From: Ligustrum vulgare
Lineage: Eukaryota > Streptophyta > Magnoliopsida > Lamiales > Oleaceae
NCBI GenBank assembly: GCA_963555705.1
Contig: OY743190.1
Coordinates: 37,492,929 to 37,556,928, forward strand
Direction of reading: 5' to 3'
Length of the DNA: 64,000 nt
The notes below the pieces were generated by a model. The model searched no databases. It was not told the origin of the DNA and saw nothing but the letters and a program-made list of their open reading frames with translations. Both the position numbers and the translations under genes were made by a program. Positions 24,351 through 34,912 of the stretch are shown in pieces (within the stretch, counting starts at the first letter, position 1; each line of letters starts with the position of its first letter).

Positions 24351-24369
24351 AATCCCCGACAACGGCGCA
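24351..24369 (-). other. Primer-binding site, tRNA-Asp type (element F)
   Basis: On the minus strand TGCGCCGTTGTCGGGGATT follows a dozen bases after the LTR end. It matches the Athila primer site family (TGGCGCCGTTG-type) with one base missing at its start. Confidence 0.8.
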
Positions 24370-24381
24370 TAAAACTTGATA

Positions 24382-25292
24382 TGTACTAATCGGAAGTTTA
24401 TGATATCACATCCAAGTAATAAAGTAGACAAAAGAGTCCGAGTTATCGTCTCACAGGGATTATGATTAACTATTGAAGTTATTCTAACCCTTGCTTTATT
24501 TGAACAATTAAAGAGTGATATTTTAGTGTAAACTAAATGATTAAATAAAAGTAATTAAACAAGAAAGCAAATTGTGTTTTTGCAATGAATGAATGAGAAG
24601 TTGGGATTTCATGATTTCATATTGTCAATAGACTCAATACTTTTAATTCCACCATTCAAGTTTTAATCTAATAATGTGATCGATCGAGTTCACTTATGCA
24701 TATGAAATTCCTCTCTCAAGTTTAAATCAACTCTACTTAATAAGTCAATTGTGGTTCTAGATAGCAAGTCATAATGATTATGTGCATGGAACGTAAGAAC
24801 TCAATTAAAGACCATAATAACAATAAACGTATATCTCTATCGTTCATTCAATTATCGGGTTTTATTCCTGGATCTAGGTCATGAGCTCACCTCTCGGATT
24901 ATGAAAGCAACTCGTTTAATCAATGAATTAGTAACCAGTTAACTCACACGTTAATCATAAAATAAAACCATCACATGCAATCTATACATTAAACTTGAAC
25001 AATGCAATTAAAAGTGGAAAACTACGCTACATCATTAATCCTAACAAGAAATTTAGTTGTTCATGATATTAGAGTTTAAAACACAAATAATAGTAAATAA
25101 AAAAACATCATGAGTTTATTAAAGGAACAGGTAAAAAAATTTTGCACCAAGAAGTAGCTTCACATCTTGATCTTCAAATCTCACGCCTTTTCCTCCAATT
25201 AGTTTCAACAATCTTGATAATAGGATGATGAATTTTGTCTCTTGAATATTAGCGTAAAGGTTCATCAATCGTGCATGAGAAGTAGCATATAT
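24382..25292 (-). repeat. Truncated 5' LTR of element F
   Basis: Matches about 900 bases of the 15993-17501 LTR from the PBS side. Similarity stops at about 25292, where sequence of the oppositely oriented element G begins. The first ~600 bases (U3 side) of this LTR are gone. Confidence 0.8.
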
Positions 25293-26356
25293 TGTTGGTG
25301 CTTGCAATGAGATTTTCATTTGCCCAAGACTACTTATGAGTGCCCCACCACTTCTTGGGATGTCTAGTAACTTCTTTCTTCTTTCTTTGATTTTATTTTA
25401 CGTATTAAGGACAATGTTCATTTCAAGTTTGGGGGTGATTCTTATTGTGCATTGACATGTTAAATAGCCTTGCAGGCCAGTATTACTTGATGTTTAAAAT
25501 TATTATTGATTCATGATTTATGACCAATATGATACTTGTGTCCATTTTTACAAAAATGCTTATCCATGCAAGGTCCTATTTATCTTTAGCACAATAGTCA
25601 TGATTGATTGCGGATGAGTTTGGGAATTTTTGAAATGTGAAGAGGTTAATGGAGTAGAAGAACTAGGTTGTGAGCTTGTATTCTGATTTTTATCAACCTA
25701 TCCAATTTTTCCTAATGCTCTAAATCTCTTGATCTTATTGTAAAATAAGTTTGGGGGTCTTGGGAGTCACTGCCCTAAAGCTCGCTATATGGGTCAATTA
25801 GAAAACTTAATGAGTAGGGTACACACACACACAAAAAAAAAAGAAAAAAAATCATTGCATTTGCTAATAAGTCTACCTCACTTCGTAGCCTTTTTGACTC
25901 AAGTTATTAAGTTCATAGGGGTATTTCAAAACCCTAGTACCCTTTGATCTTAAAACAATCGGGGAGTTACCGACCTAAAGCTACAATGGGTCAATTAGAA
26001 AGCTTAAGAGAGTGAGTAAGTCATGAGCAACCATCACATTAGTATATAGTAATCATGCATTTATATACTTGCATAAGGGCTTAGATTAACAGTGGGTTTA
26101 AATTGCTTAGTATAAGCTTGAATGTCGAAGCACTCATTTAGTGGAGAATCAGTGCATTTCTAGGTTGTCAAAATATGATAAGCTGACTTCTTTTTGGTAG
26201 CATTATTTGGAACCATATTTTTTGAATTGATTCTACAATTTTACACTCAAGAGTAATTTGCAAGTTATCTAACATTGTTGATCTATATTCCATGTTACTT
26301 GATTGCACTGGTAGATAATTTTGCTCGAGACGAAGAAAAGCTCAAGTTTGGGGGTG
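25293..26356 (+). mobile_element. 3' internal end of Athila-like element G
   Basis: Noncoding 3' region of a plus-strand Athila-like element, with TTTCAAGTTTGGGGGTGATT near 25413 and the polypurine tract AAGTTTGGGGGTG at 26344-26356 directly before an LTR start. Its middle is complementary to 17770-18420 of element F. Everything 5' of 25293 is missing. No gene. Confidence 0.75.
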
Positions 26357-27950
26357 TGATAAGTGTGCTTACACACTTATTTTGCTTTTGAATCGGTAAT
26401 TTAATTGAAAAAATGAGCAAATCTCTACTTATAACTTGTGTTTATCTTGTACAATTAGGTACAACTTCAATTGGAAAGAAAATGAACAGGATTGAAGAGC
26501 AATTCAACTCAAAGAGGTGTAAATTTGATGTTCAAGGACATAATTGAAAGAAATCAAAAGTTTGAGGACTCAATTGTAACATACCAAAAAGTTGAGGACC
26601 AAGGTTTACTACTCAAATTCAAGGAGAATCACAAGAGAAAGCAAAATAATTGCTTAATTGACGAATTTGAGTAAAAATGGATCAATCGCATACAAAAATG
26701 TGACAAGTGCCGAAACTTGAGGACGAAGGTTGCAATTTTCTAGATTTCAAATGACAAAAACCTCATTTGGGCTTGCTGTGTGGTGGACGTTGTCTTCTTT
26801 TCTTTTCCTTTTTGTAGAGTTCGGTTTCTTCCGCTGACTTCTTTCATTTTCTTTTTGGTTTTTCTTTTCTTTTATTTTTCTTTTCTTTTCTTTTCTTTTT
26901 CAACTACTTAATAATTTTTGGGGAACTAATCAAGTACACAAAGAGAATACATCTAAGGTGGAAATATTTGGGAATATCATAGCCAAGCTTCAAAAAAGGA
27001 TCTTATCTATAGCTTTTTATTTTCTCAATTATATTGCCATATTTGTAATGTATTGTTATAATTATTCTCCTTTGTATTATTTATATAACATGGGCTAATT
27101 TATTTGTTGGGATTTATGGTACTAGTTTAACCTAGCTTGGATTAATTCCAATATTTACTATTTTATGATTAGATACTTAATTTCATTTTTGTTTGTTATT
27201 GGAATTATTCCATGTGTTTGATTGATCACCAAATATGTGATTTGTGAGGTGTATGATAATCGAGAGATATTGTGCCTTTTAGACCAAATAACAAGTGTCC
27301 TAAGTATTAATTTTTGTAGATAGAAATATACTCATATCCCTAGGTGATCCATTGAGCTATTTTCACAAAGAGTTAATGCAATTGATTGTGTTTTAATCGA
27401 CATAGAGATATAGTAGTTAAACCAATTGATTAGGGTTAATTTCACTCGATAGAGGTAATTAGCTAAATTTGGAAAATTGGGTCTAACATTGTAAGACCGC
27501 TTTTCATTTTATGGACAATTCTGAAATCCCACGTGATATTTATGTTAATGTTGTTATAAATTTTAAATTGATAATTTTAATGTCTATAATTTTAATTATT
27601 TTGCAGTGGAAGAACTTGGACGCCGTCTCGATCAATGTACAATTTAAGTCTTATAAATTTTCTCAGTCAAATTGTTTACTTTAATTGTTAAGATTGCAAA
27701 TTCTATATTTATTAATTTGTAAGTGGTGTGAATTGCATTCATTGAAATTGGGGGTAAAGTTTTTAATACATTTTAGTAATTTATAGAGGGTGTTGCACTA
27801 AATTTCGAAACTTAGGAGAGTTGAGGGACTGAATTGCAACTTTTCGAAAGTTTTGAATTTATAACCCTAACCCCCTTCCCACACCCGACACTCTCGCTCT
27901 CTCCTTCACTCGGTCTCTCCATCCCATTTCTCTCTACGTCCCTTGCCTCA

Positions 27951-27952
<2 letters not shown>

Positions 27953-27990
<38 letters not shown>
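27953..27990. repeat. (CT)n microsatellite
   Basis: About 19 uninterrupted CT dinucleotides inside the solo LTR. Confidence 0.95.
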
Positions 27991-27993
<3 letters not shown>

Positions 27994-28226
27994 CGACTCT
28001 CTCTCCCTCCTCTCGGCTCCGCCTTCCTCAACCCCTTCCCCGGCGACTTCGACCTCCAACCACCATCGCCTCTCCCTAGGTCTGTCTCTTACGGTCGTCC
28101 ACCACGACCCAACCACCACACCACCAATCTCACGGTAAGGCACTCCCCAACACACTGCCCATACACATGACGCACACACAGCACCACCCTGGTCACATAC
28201 ATCGCGGCACAGATACTTTTTGGGGG

Positions 28227-28248
28227 GTGTGTGTGTGTGTGTGTGTGT
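28227..28248. repeat. (GT)n microsatellite
   Basis: About 11 GT dinucleotides inside the solo LTR. Confidence 0.95.
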
Positions 28249-29487
28249 ATAGAATTGATTTATGTATACATACGTGTGTATAATTTTCACCATGGAATTC
28301 TCAGATTTCGAAAATTGTATATCAGTTTGGTTAATTGATATTTTAGCTTGATTTCAAATTCTTAATTTGTTAAACTTTAGTTTTGGGGCTATATGTGTAT
28401 ATATGTATGTATGTATGCATTTCAGACTTGTCGATGTATGAGGATGTGCAGATTTTGATTAAGCATGAAATTAAGTTTGTCAGTTAGCTATTCGAGTTTA
28501 ACTATGAGTGAAAATTGTAATTTGTCTAATTGGGAAAACTTCATGAATGGTTAGAGTCGTTAGTAAGAATTTTGTTAATTTTGGTATAAGTTGTATATAA
28601 GGTGACATTGAGAGATGTGAATTTTGAATTTTTAGTTTTACATGGTTAGTTATAGATTTACTTTTAACTTTCAGTTGAAATTTCCGGATTTGGTAAAGGA
28701 TTATGGAATTTGGGAATTTAGTTAACTTAATTGTGATTTTAGTGTGAACGTGAGTAATAATTATAATTCCTAAAGTTTGGGAAATTTGTAAAGGCGAGTA
28801 CATTTTTCAAACTTTGGTTTTGATTTAAGTACCTTAATAGGTAAGCTTAAAATGTTGTGTTGAATGGTTTAAATCTTTGCTTTCGAGTATTGAATGGAAG
28901 TATTTAATATATGTTAATACCTTGTTTGGAATAAATGATCACAAGAATGAAAAAGGGAAAGAAGATTTATTGTTTTAACTTGTTTAATGTAATGTTAAAA
29001 GAATGATGAATATATAAATTTGAACTGAAAGTATATTTTACTAAATGAATATATGCAACTAAGATTTTGGTAAATTGATGACACGGGCAGTCGAAACTCC
29101 TCCACTTGCAAACCCAGATAACGGTAAATCCTAAGGACGTCAAGTAAGTAAACTACCCCTATTTTCATTGAAGTTAAATGTTTAATGTGTAATTAATGTG
29201 GTTAAATTATATTCTTGAAATTTATTTGCTTGTGATGCTTTCCATGAACTTTATACATGTATGTGTTATTAAGGGAATGTTTAAGCATACATGTTATCAT
29301 GTCATTGCATCGTCAAGCATGCATTGTCATTGAGTTGGGGAAGTCAAATGATTTTAAATGAAGAATGTGGTAAGTTCAAGTTTTCTCAAAATGCATGTAT
29401 CCCAAGTTTTAAGAAAGAATTAGTGTACTTCTATGCCATGAAATGTGCGAGTGGGAAATGGGGCGCGAGGGACCAGCGTACCCGAAT

Positions 29488-29785
29488 TAAACCGTTGTTG
29501 CAGTGGTGAATATTAAACCGCTTTGCAGTGACGATTGCTAAACCGTTTGGCGGTGGCAAACATTAAACCATTTTGCGGTGACGATTGCTAAACCGGATGG
29601 TGGTGGGAAATATTAAACTTGCGGTGACGATTGCTAAACCGCTTGGCGGTGGCAAATATTTAAACCGCTTTGCGGTGACGATTGCTAAACCGCTTGGCGG
29701 TGGAAAATATTAAACCGCTTTGCGGTGACGATTGCTAAACTGATTGGAGGTGGCAAATTTTAAACCGTTATGCGGTGGAAAAGTG
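29488..29785 (+). repeat. Array of ~25-bp mini-hairpin units
   Basis: About twelve units, each beginning AAACCGC and containing a GCGGTG partner (AAACCGCTTTGCGGTGACG alternating with AAACCGCTTGGCGGTGG). Each unit can fold as an ACCGC/GCGGT hairpin with a 3-base loop. The alternation gives a ~50-base higher-order repeat. Confidence 0.85.
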
Positions 29786-30832
29786 ATAACCTGGTTCCAA
29801 ATAAAGAAAAGTGCCCACTGCATTCTGATTGGCTAGAAGATACACTAAGTGAGCTCACGATGGAAATGAAGTTAAAGTTTTGGAAATGTTTAAGTGAAAG
29901 TTTGAAAAGTATGAAAGTCTTGAAAAGTAAAGTAAATGGGAATGCATATTTCGAATTGTTTAAGTATTTCATGTCATGAGCATGCATCACGTGCATAGTT
30001 TACTTACTGAGCTTTAGCTCACCCCAATCCATCCCCAATATTTTAGGTGATGAAAGCTAGATGAGACGAGGAGGGCACTCGGTGACAGACTCAGGCTATA
30101 CCCACCTTCAACCTTTGAAAATAAAGTTAAATTAGAATTTATTTAAGTTTCTCATTAATTATTCCTTAATCCATATATTATTATTAATTGTTTGGTTGAA
30201 ATTAGCTTTGAATAAGTATGAGTGTAGTATTAGAGATTAAATTACCTCTTATTTCATTTGCTAAAGTTTATTTACTTGGAATTATATTGTTGAGGAGTTT
30301 GGGACTTATTGAAATGGTTTTGATGATGTTTGGAATTGAATGAGTTGAGATGTGTACTTTAAAATGGTTTTGATGTCCCTCTACAGGTTGGCTATGTCCA
30401 ATTTATAGAGGAGACTCTGCCGAAATTTTTGTAAAATTTTATAATAGAAAAAATGAAAATGTTGAGGTTTTAAATGATTTCTTTTCCGCATTTAAGTAAA
30501 GAAAAGTTAACACGCCTAGGTTTAAGATTCGGAACTTGGGGTGTTACAAACATTGTAAATGAGTAATTTATTAATATACATATTGAGAAATTAATTAGGC
30601 AACGGTTAAATGAAACCATGAATCCCAACCATGTTTTCCTCTAAGATCTTTTATATTCCCCTCTTTCGTAGATTTTTAGTTATTTTCAAAATCCGTCTTT
30701 TAATTGTGTGTCTAATTTGTTAAGATTAAATTAACTAGAGAGTAATTGAGTATAAATTCCTCGTGAGATCGACAATCTAGACTAAAAAAGTCCACTTTAT
30801 TATTTGTACGCGACTTGTGCACTTAGGGTACA

Positions 30833-31105
30833 CACTTTTAGTGAACACATGGGGATATAATTGTAACTAGAGTAAGCATCCATGAAGGTTAGCATCTCAT
30901 GCCCTCGTTTTGAATCTACCAGTTGATCAATCCAAGGTAGATAGAAGTTGTCTTTTACACAGGTCTGGTTGACATTAGTAAAATAAATATACACTCTCAA
31001 TTTCTCACTTTCCTTGAGGACCACTACTAGATTGGACACCCACTTCGGGTATCTAGATTCCTCGATGAAGCCATTTTCCAATAGCTTCGACACATCTTCT
31101 TTCAA
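30833..31105 (-). pseudogene. Reverse transcriptase fragment of element B
   Basis: Residues VSKLLENGFIEESRYPKWVS, KLRVYIYFTNVNQTCVKD and FMDAYSSYNYIPM are the N-terminal half of a Ty3/gypsy RT. The frame ends where the LTR of element G begins, so the YxDD catalytic motif, RNase H and integrase are missing. Confidence 0.85.
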
Positions 31106-31943
31106 GGCTTCACACTACCCCGGGCACATAGGCCGTCGCTTCTACTTATACTGGGTGTTTTGGGTCAATCTGTAACTTGTGGCTAACCAACCATAGACCC
31201 ACTATATCATCATTTTTCCATGCGAATATGTCCAATTTTTGTCAAATGAAACTTTTTAGCATTTCCTTGAACACATGCACTAAGTCGTGTCCAATCCACG
31301 GCTCTGGTAAGATCATGGTATCAAACGGGAAGCACTCCAATTTTTTTAGCTGAAGTGGGGCGACATTCTACACCCATTATTCTTGGATCCAAATCAGATG
31401 GATCTTCTCATTCCTGCATTATGATATTCATTTCTTCTCTAAGTGTGGCACCCAATCATTGATGGTGTGAAGGTGGATCAGTCATCGCAACATCATTGAT
31501 CATGTTGACTATCTTATCTTGGGATTTTTCTATTGCATTTGTGTAGCAATCCCGGGATTCGGTTTGACTACTTCTAACTATTACTATATTATTTTCTATT
31601 CGGAACTTCGTGCAAATGTACCTTGTGTGACTCACAACACCAAGATCAATTAGACCTGGCCTTCCTATTGAGTCGTGGTATGAAGAGCTTTTGTCAAAAA
31701 CCAAGAGTTCCATATGTATCCTAGAGATAGTAGGGGCTTGCCCTACTTCTGTCATTAGGATTATGGAACCTCTGGTACCAAATAGTACCCAGTAAAGCTA
31801 TAGATAGGGTGTGGACCCGGAATTAGTAGGGTATCAATGCCCATCTTATCATATGTCGCCCCATAAATCACGTTCACTAATGCTCCATTGTCTACAAACA
31901 TCCATGACATGCCATTTTTACCATCCACTATGTGGATTACCAA
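31106..31943 (-). pseudogene. Aspartic protease region of element B
   Basis: The minus strand at 31943-31761 has MSWMFVDNGALVNVIY, the protease active site with DNGA in place of DTGA. The fold continues in 31755-31456 (FDKSSSYHDSIGRPGLIDLG). Stops and frame changes separate the pieces; 31106-31455 is degenerate linker to RT. Confidence 0.75.
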
Positions 31944-32016
31944 ATCTCATCATCTAGTGTAAAGGTGATGGGATCTGTCTTTGAACTTCCAGCATGGTGT
32001 GAATTTATGTGATAGT

Positions 32017-33061
32017 TCACATTGGTAGGCTCCTTAGCCTCCCTGATATACTGCCTCTAAGAGTTGTTGGTACTACCCCTTGGTGTGGCCCTTCAAAGAT
32101 GGTGTTGATCTCATGGATTGGTGGATGATTTGGAGAAAGATATACGTTCTTGATATTTTTATCAGGTACTAGAGCTTTGTTTCTGTCATTGCTCATATCT
32201 CTCAAATGATTGTTGTTCCCTCCTCTCTGAGTATTCCTTTTGTTATTCCAGCGAACAGTTACATTGTGCCTTTGATTTGACCAATGTGGGTTTCCCCTAT
32301 TCTAGGTTCAATTGCCTCCTCCTTTCCTTTCATTTTCTATCTATTCCTAACATTTGCACATCTCTACAGTCATCTGTTGCATGCCCATAGAATCTGTGGT
32401 AGGCACAATATAGCTCTGTCATCGGCTATTTTCTATTCTGGCTTGTGCTTGCTCCTTTCGAAGTGAGACAAGAGCTGCAATTGGAAGCACGAAGTGCAAG
32501 TTTGAAATAGCGTCAATGATTTTGGGTACATAACTTGATCCAAACCCTGGGAAAGGGCATGAACCACTTCCATGACTATTTTCGGATAGGTTTTTGTTTC
32601 CTCCATTGGCTTTAGATTGATTTTCAGTGTTATAACGCTCTTGGGGTGACCATCTCTGGCCCGTGTCATCTCTTCCAAGAGGATTTCCTCTTTCATTAAG
32701 TTTAATAGAGCATTGCAATATCTAGGTTTTCAACTACAGACATCTCTCCAGAACATGCTCACCATGTACAAACCTCCTTTCAGAGCGAAAAACATTTATT
32801 CCTCTGTTATATTTTCGTAGTTGTGCATTTCTTCTGTGAATCGGGATACGTAACTTTTTCAGTTACTCATTTTTTCCCTGCCTCATATCTTGCAAGTGAT
32901 GGACTGAAAGTTTCCTAGATCTCAATGATACAAAACAATTTTTGAAGGCTGTTTTCAAGTCCTCCAAACTAGGAATGCTTCCAAGTAGAAGCTTCTTGTA
33001 CAATCGTATGACATTCCCTTCAAGAGTTAATGCAAAGGCGTTGTATTTGAGGGTAAGGGTA
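32017..33061 (-). pseudogene. C-terminal gag of element B with CHHC zinc knuckle
   Basis: Minus-strand gag remnant. CAYHRFYGHATDDC (about 32413-32372) is a C-X2-H-X4-H-X4-C knuckle typical of the Tat clade. Upstream, GSIPSLEDLKTAF (near 32969-32931) and VTLTLKYNAFALTLEG at the right edge are gag core. The gag is interrupted at 33061 by insertion of element H and resumes at 48212. Confidence 0.8.
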
Positions 33062-33342
33062 TGTAGCGACCAAGAATTTTTACGCGATTAATAATTATTT
33101 TAATAGAAAATCGTGTCGCTACTATTTCACCCATTTTTATTAAGTAACGCCGCGACGTATTCGTATAGCCAAGTCAAGAAATAATCGAGATCGTTCGATT
33201 TTAAATTAAATTCCGAATTTCTAAAAAATATCTCCATTCTCTTGATTTAAAGTATATTAAGTCCAAGTACTTAATTCAATGTTATCCCAATATTTATTTA
33301 TACAAAAATTATTTTTATTATTGAAATTAAGAAAATATATGC

Positions 33343-33850
33343 AAGCATGAGAGGTTCCATTATATATAATAATTATGAGAATCTTAATTTAATAAATATG
33401 GAAAAGTATATGAATGGTTGATAGACTCCATTATATGTAATCATGAAGAGCATAATATTTGTATAAATATGGAAAAGTATATGAATGAATTATATACTCC
33501 ATTATATGTAATCATGAAGAGCATAATATTTGTATAAATATGGAAAAGTATATGAATGATTGATAAGACTCCATTATATGTAATCATGAAGAGCATAATA
33601 TTTGTATAAATATGGAAAAGTATATGAATTAATTATATACTCCATTATATATAATCATGAAGAGCATAATATTTGTATAAATATGGAAAAGTATATGAAT
33701 GATTTATATACTCCATTATATATAATCATGAAGAGCATAATAATTGTATAAATATGGAAAAGTATATGAATGATTGATAGACTCCATTATATATAATCAT
33801 GAAGAGCATATTATTTGTATAAATATGGAAAAGTATATGAATGGTGCTTT
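33343..33850 (+). repeat. 71-bp tandem repeat in the element H LTR
   Basis: Seven units with period 71, each containing ATATGGAAAAGTATATGAAT, TCCATTATAT and AATCATGAAGAGCATAAT. The array lies upstream of the TATA-like box, where U3 enhancer repeats would sit. The same array recurs at about 40001-40508 and 46658-47165. Confidence 0.9.
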
Positions 33851-33923
33851 ACTTTAAGAAAATGATGTGTTAAAATTAATAGAATTGAATGATTATGTTT
33901 ACAATATGCCAACTTTATACATC

Positions 33924-33931
33924 TATTTAAA
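33924..33931 (+). promoter_or_regulatory. TATA-like box of the element H LTR
   Basis: TATTTAAA followed by pyrimidine-rich sequence with ACACACAACTCTACACAT, plausible for a plant transcription start. Conserved in LTR 2 and LTR 3. Confidence 0.5.
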
Positions 33932-34069
33932 CCCATCTCTTTTACACACAACTCTACACATATACACTTATTTCCAATCTCTTGACAAAATCCACAAGTA
34001 AGAGAAATTCAAGGTGGTCAAGAAAGTTTTGGTCCATTTACTACTACACTTCATTTTAATCTTTTAAAA

Positions 34070-34390
34070 GGTAAGTATATCTTATGTTTTTATGAAAAGT
34101 AAGTATGTTTTTATGAAAGGTAAATATACCTTATGTTTTTATGAAAAGTAAGTATGTTTTTATGAAAGGTATTACCTTATGTTTTTATGAAAAGTAAGTA
34201 TGTTTTTATGAAAGGTAAATACACCTTATGTTTTTAAGAAAAGTAAGTATGTTTTTATGAAAAGTAAAATACATTATGTTTTTAAGAAAAGTAAGTATGT
34301 TTTTATGAAAAGTAAAATACATTATGTTTTTAAGAAAAGTAAGTATGTTTTTATGAAAAGTAAATATACCTTATGTTTTTACGAAAATGT
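34070..34390 (+). repeat. ~49-bp tandem repeat in the element H LTR
   Basis: Units alternate CTTATGTTTTTATGAAAAG and TAAGTATGTTTTTATGAAAG, period about 49, downstream of the TATA-like box, so they would be transcribed. Also present at about 40728-41048 and 47385-47705. Confidence 0.88.
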
Positions 34391-34900
34391 TTGGATCATT
34401 GCTATGAAATCAATCTCACAAGATTGCTATGGGTCTCATATGATATGTTTATGATTATGCTAAGGGGACCGGAGTTTAGTAGCGCTACACATAAGAATTC
34501 TTGCCATAAAAGTTCGGTAAAATTCTTGTGTCTCTCTTTGTTTATGAGGATTTCGATCATATCCTATGTTATGATGAAAATGATCTATATGCTTTCAAAA
34601 GAAAATTATGCTTGGTATACTTACTGGGATTTTATAAATCTCACTCCACGATATTTACCATTTTCAGATAATTGAAGGTTCGAGGCGGTCAACATGGAAG
34701 TGGCAAAAGTGGTTAAGATTGATGAGATAATTATGTTGAACTTTATGTAAGAAAATTATGTTCTATTTTTATTCACAAATTAAATTATGGGATTCTAATT
34801 ACTCTTTTGAATAATTTTACATTACTATTTAAGTCTAGATAATATGATATGAGTCACTTTTAGTGGCACTCGAATGGTCGAGAATTCGGGTCGTCACAGT

Positions 34901-34912
34901 TGGTATCAGAGC
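34901..34912 (+). other. Primer-binding site of element H, copy 1
   Basis: TGGTATCAGAGC, four bases after LTR 1. It is a perfect tRNA-iMet type PBS, confirming that these long repeats are LTRs. Confidence 0.93.

Larger units (their letters stand above)
15993..25292 (-). mobile_element. Athila-like element F, pol-less
   Basis: Minus-strand order is 5' LTR 25292-24382 (truncated), PBS, gag remnants, protease, a long noncoding 3' region, then 3' LTR 17501-15993. The LTRs share TCCAAGTAATAAAGT, GAGTTATCGTC, AGTTGGGATTTCA and other blocks. No RT, RNase H or integrase remains. A solo LTR of another family is nested at 18808-20315. The LTRs have diverged considerably, so the element is old. Confidence 0.85.
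27490..30548 (+). mobile_element. Large solo LTR with AACAT target duplication
   Basis: 3059 bases from TGTAAGACCGCTTTTC to TTGGGGTGTTACA. Perfect AACAT duplications lie at 27485-27489 and 30549-30553, and the host LTR reads continuously across them. It contains (CT)n, (TG)n, a hairpin array and a TACTGAGCTTTAGCTCACC block. No internal region remains. Small frames over the CT repeat are low complexity. Confidence 0.9.
26357..30832 (+). repeat. Athila-type LTR of element G, split by a solo LTR
   Basis: Starts TGATAAGTGTGCTTACACAC and ends near GACTTGTGCACTTAGGGTACA at about 30832, preceded by the usual GAGATCGACAATCTAGACTA. The 3.06-kb solo LTR at 27490-30548 interrupts it; without that the LTR is about 1.4 kb. 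The 26492-26674 open frame lies in the LTR and is not a supported gene. Confidence 0.8.
33062..34896 (+). repeat. LTR 1 of element H
   Basis: TGTAGCGACC to GGGTCGTCA. A TATTTAAA box lies at 33924-33931. Two tandem arrays are inside (71-bp units and ~49-bp units). By eye it differs from LTR 3 at one site (C at about 34803). The small open frames at 34257-34675 derive from the repeats. Confidence 0.93.

Noticed and set aside
27834..28293. Open frames over the CT/GA microsatellite
   Set aside because: Ser-Leu and Arg-Glu dipeptide translations of a simple repeat, inside a solo LTR.
33343..34390. Regular repeats that could be taken for a CRISPR-like array
   Set aside because: The units are directly abutting tandem repeats with no unique spacers, and they sit inside an LTR of a plant genome.
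34257..34675. Open frames of 65 and 100 aa in the element H LTR (repeated in LTR 2 and LTR 3)
   Set aside because: The first is a direct translation of the 49-bp tandem repeat; the second has no domain and is AT-driven. Neither has coding-like composition.
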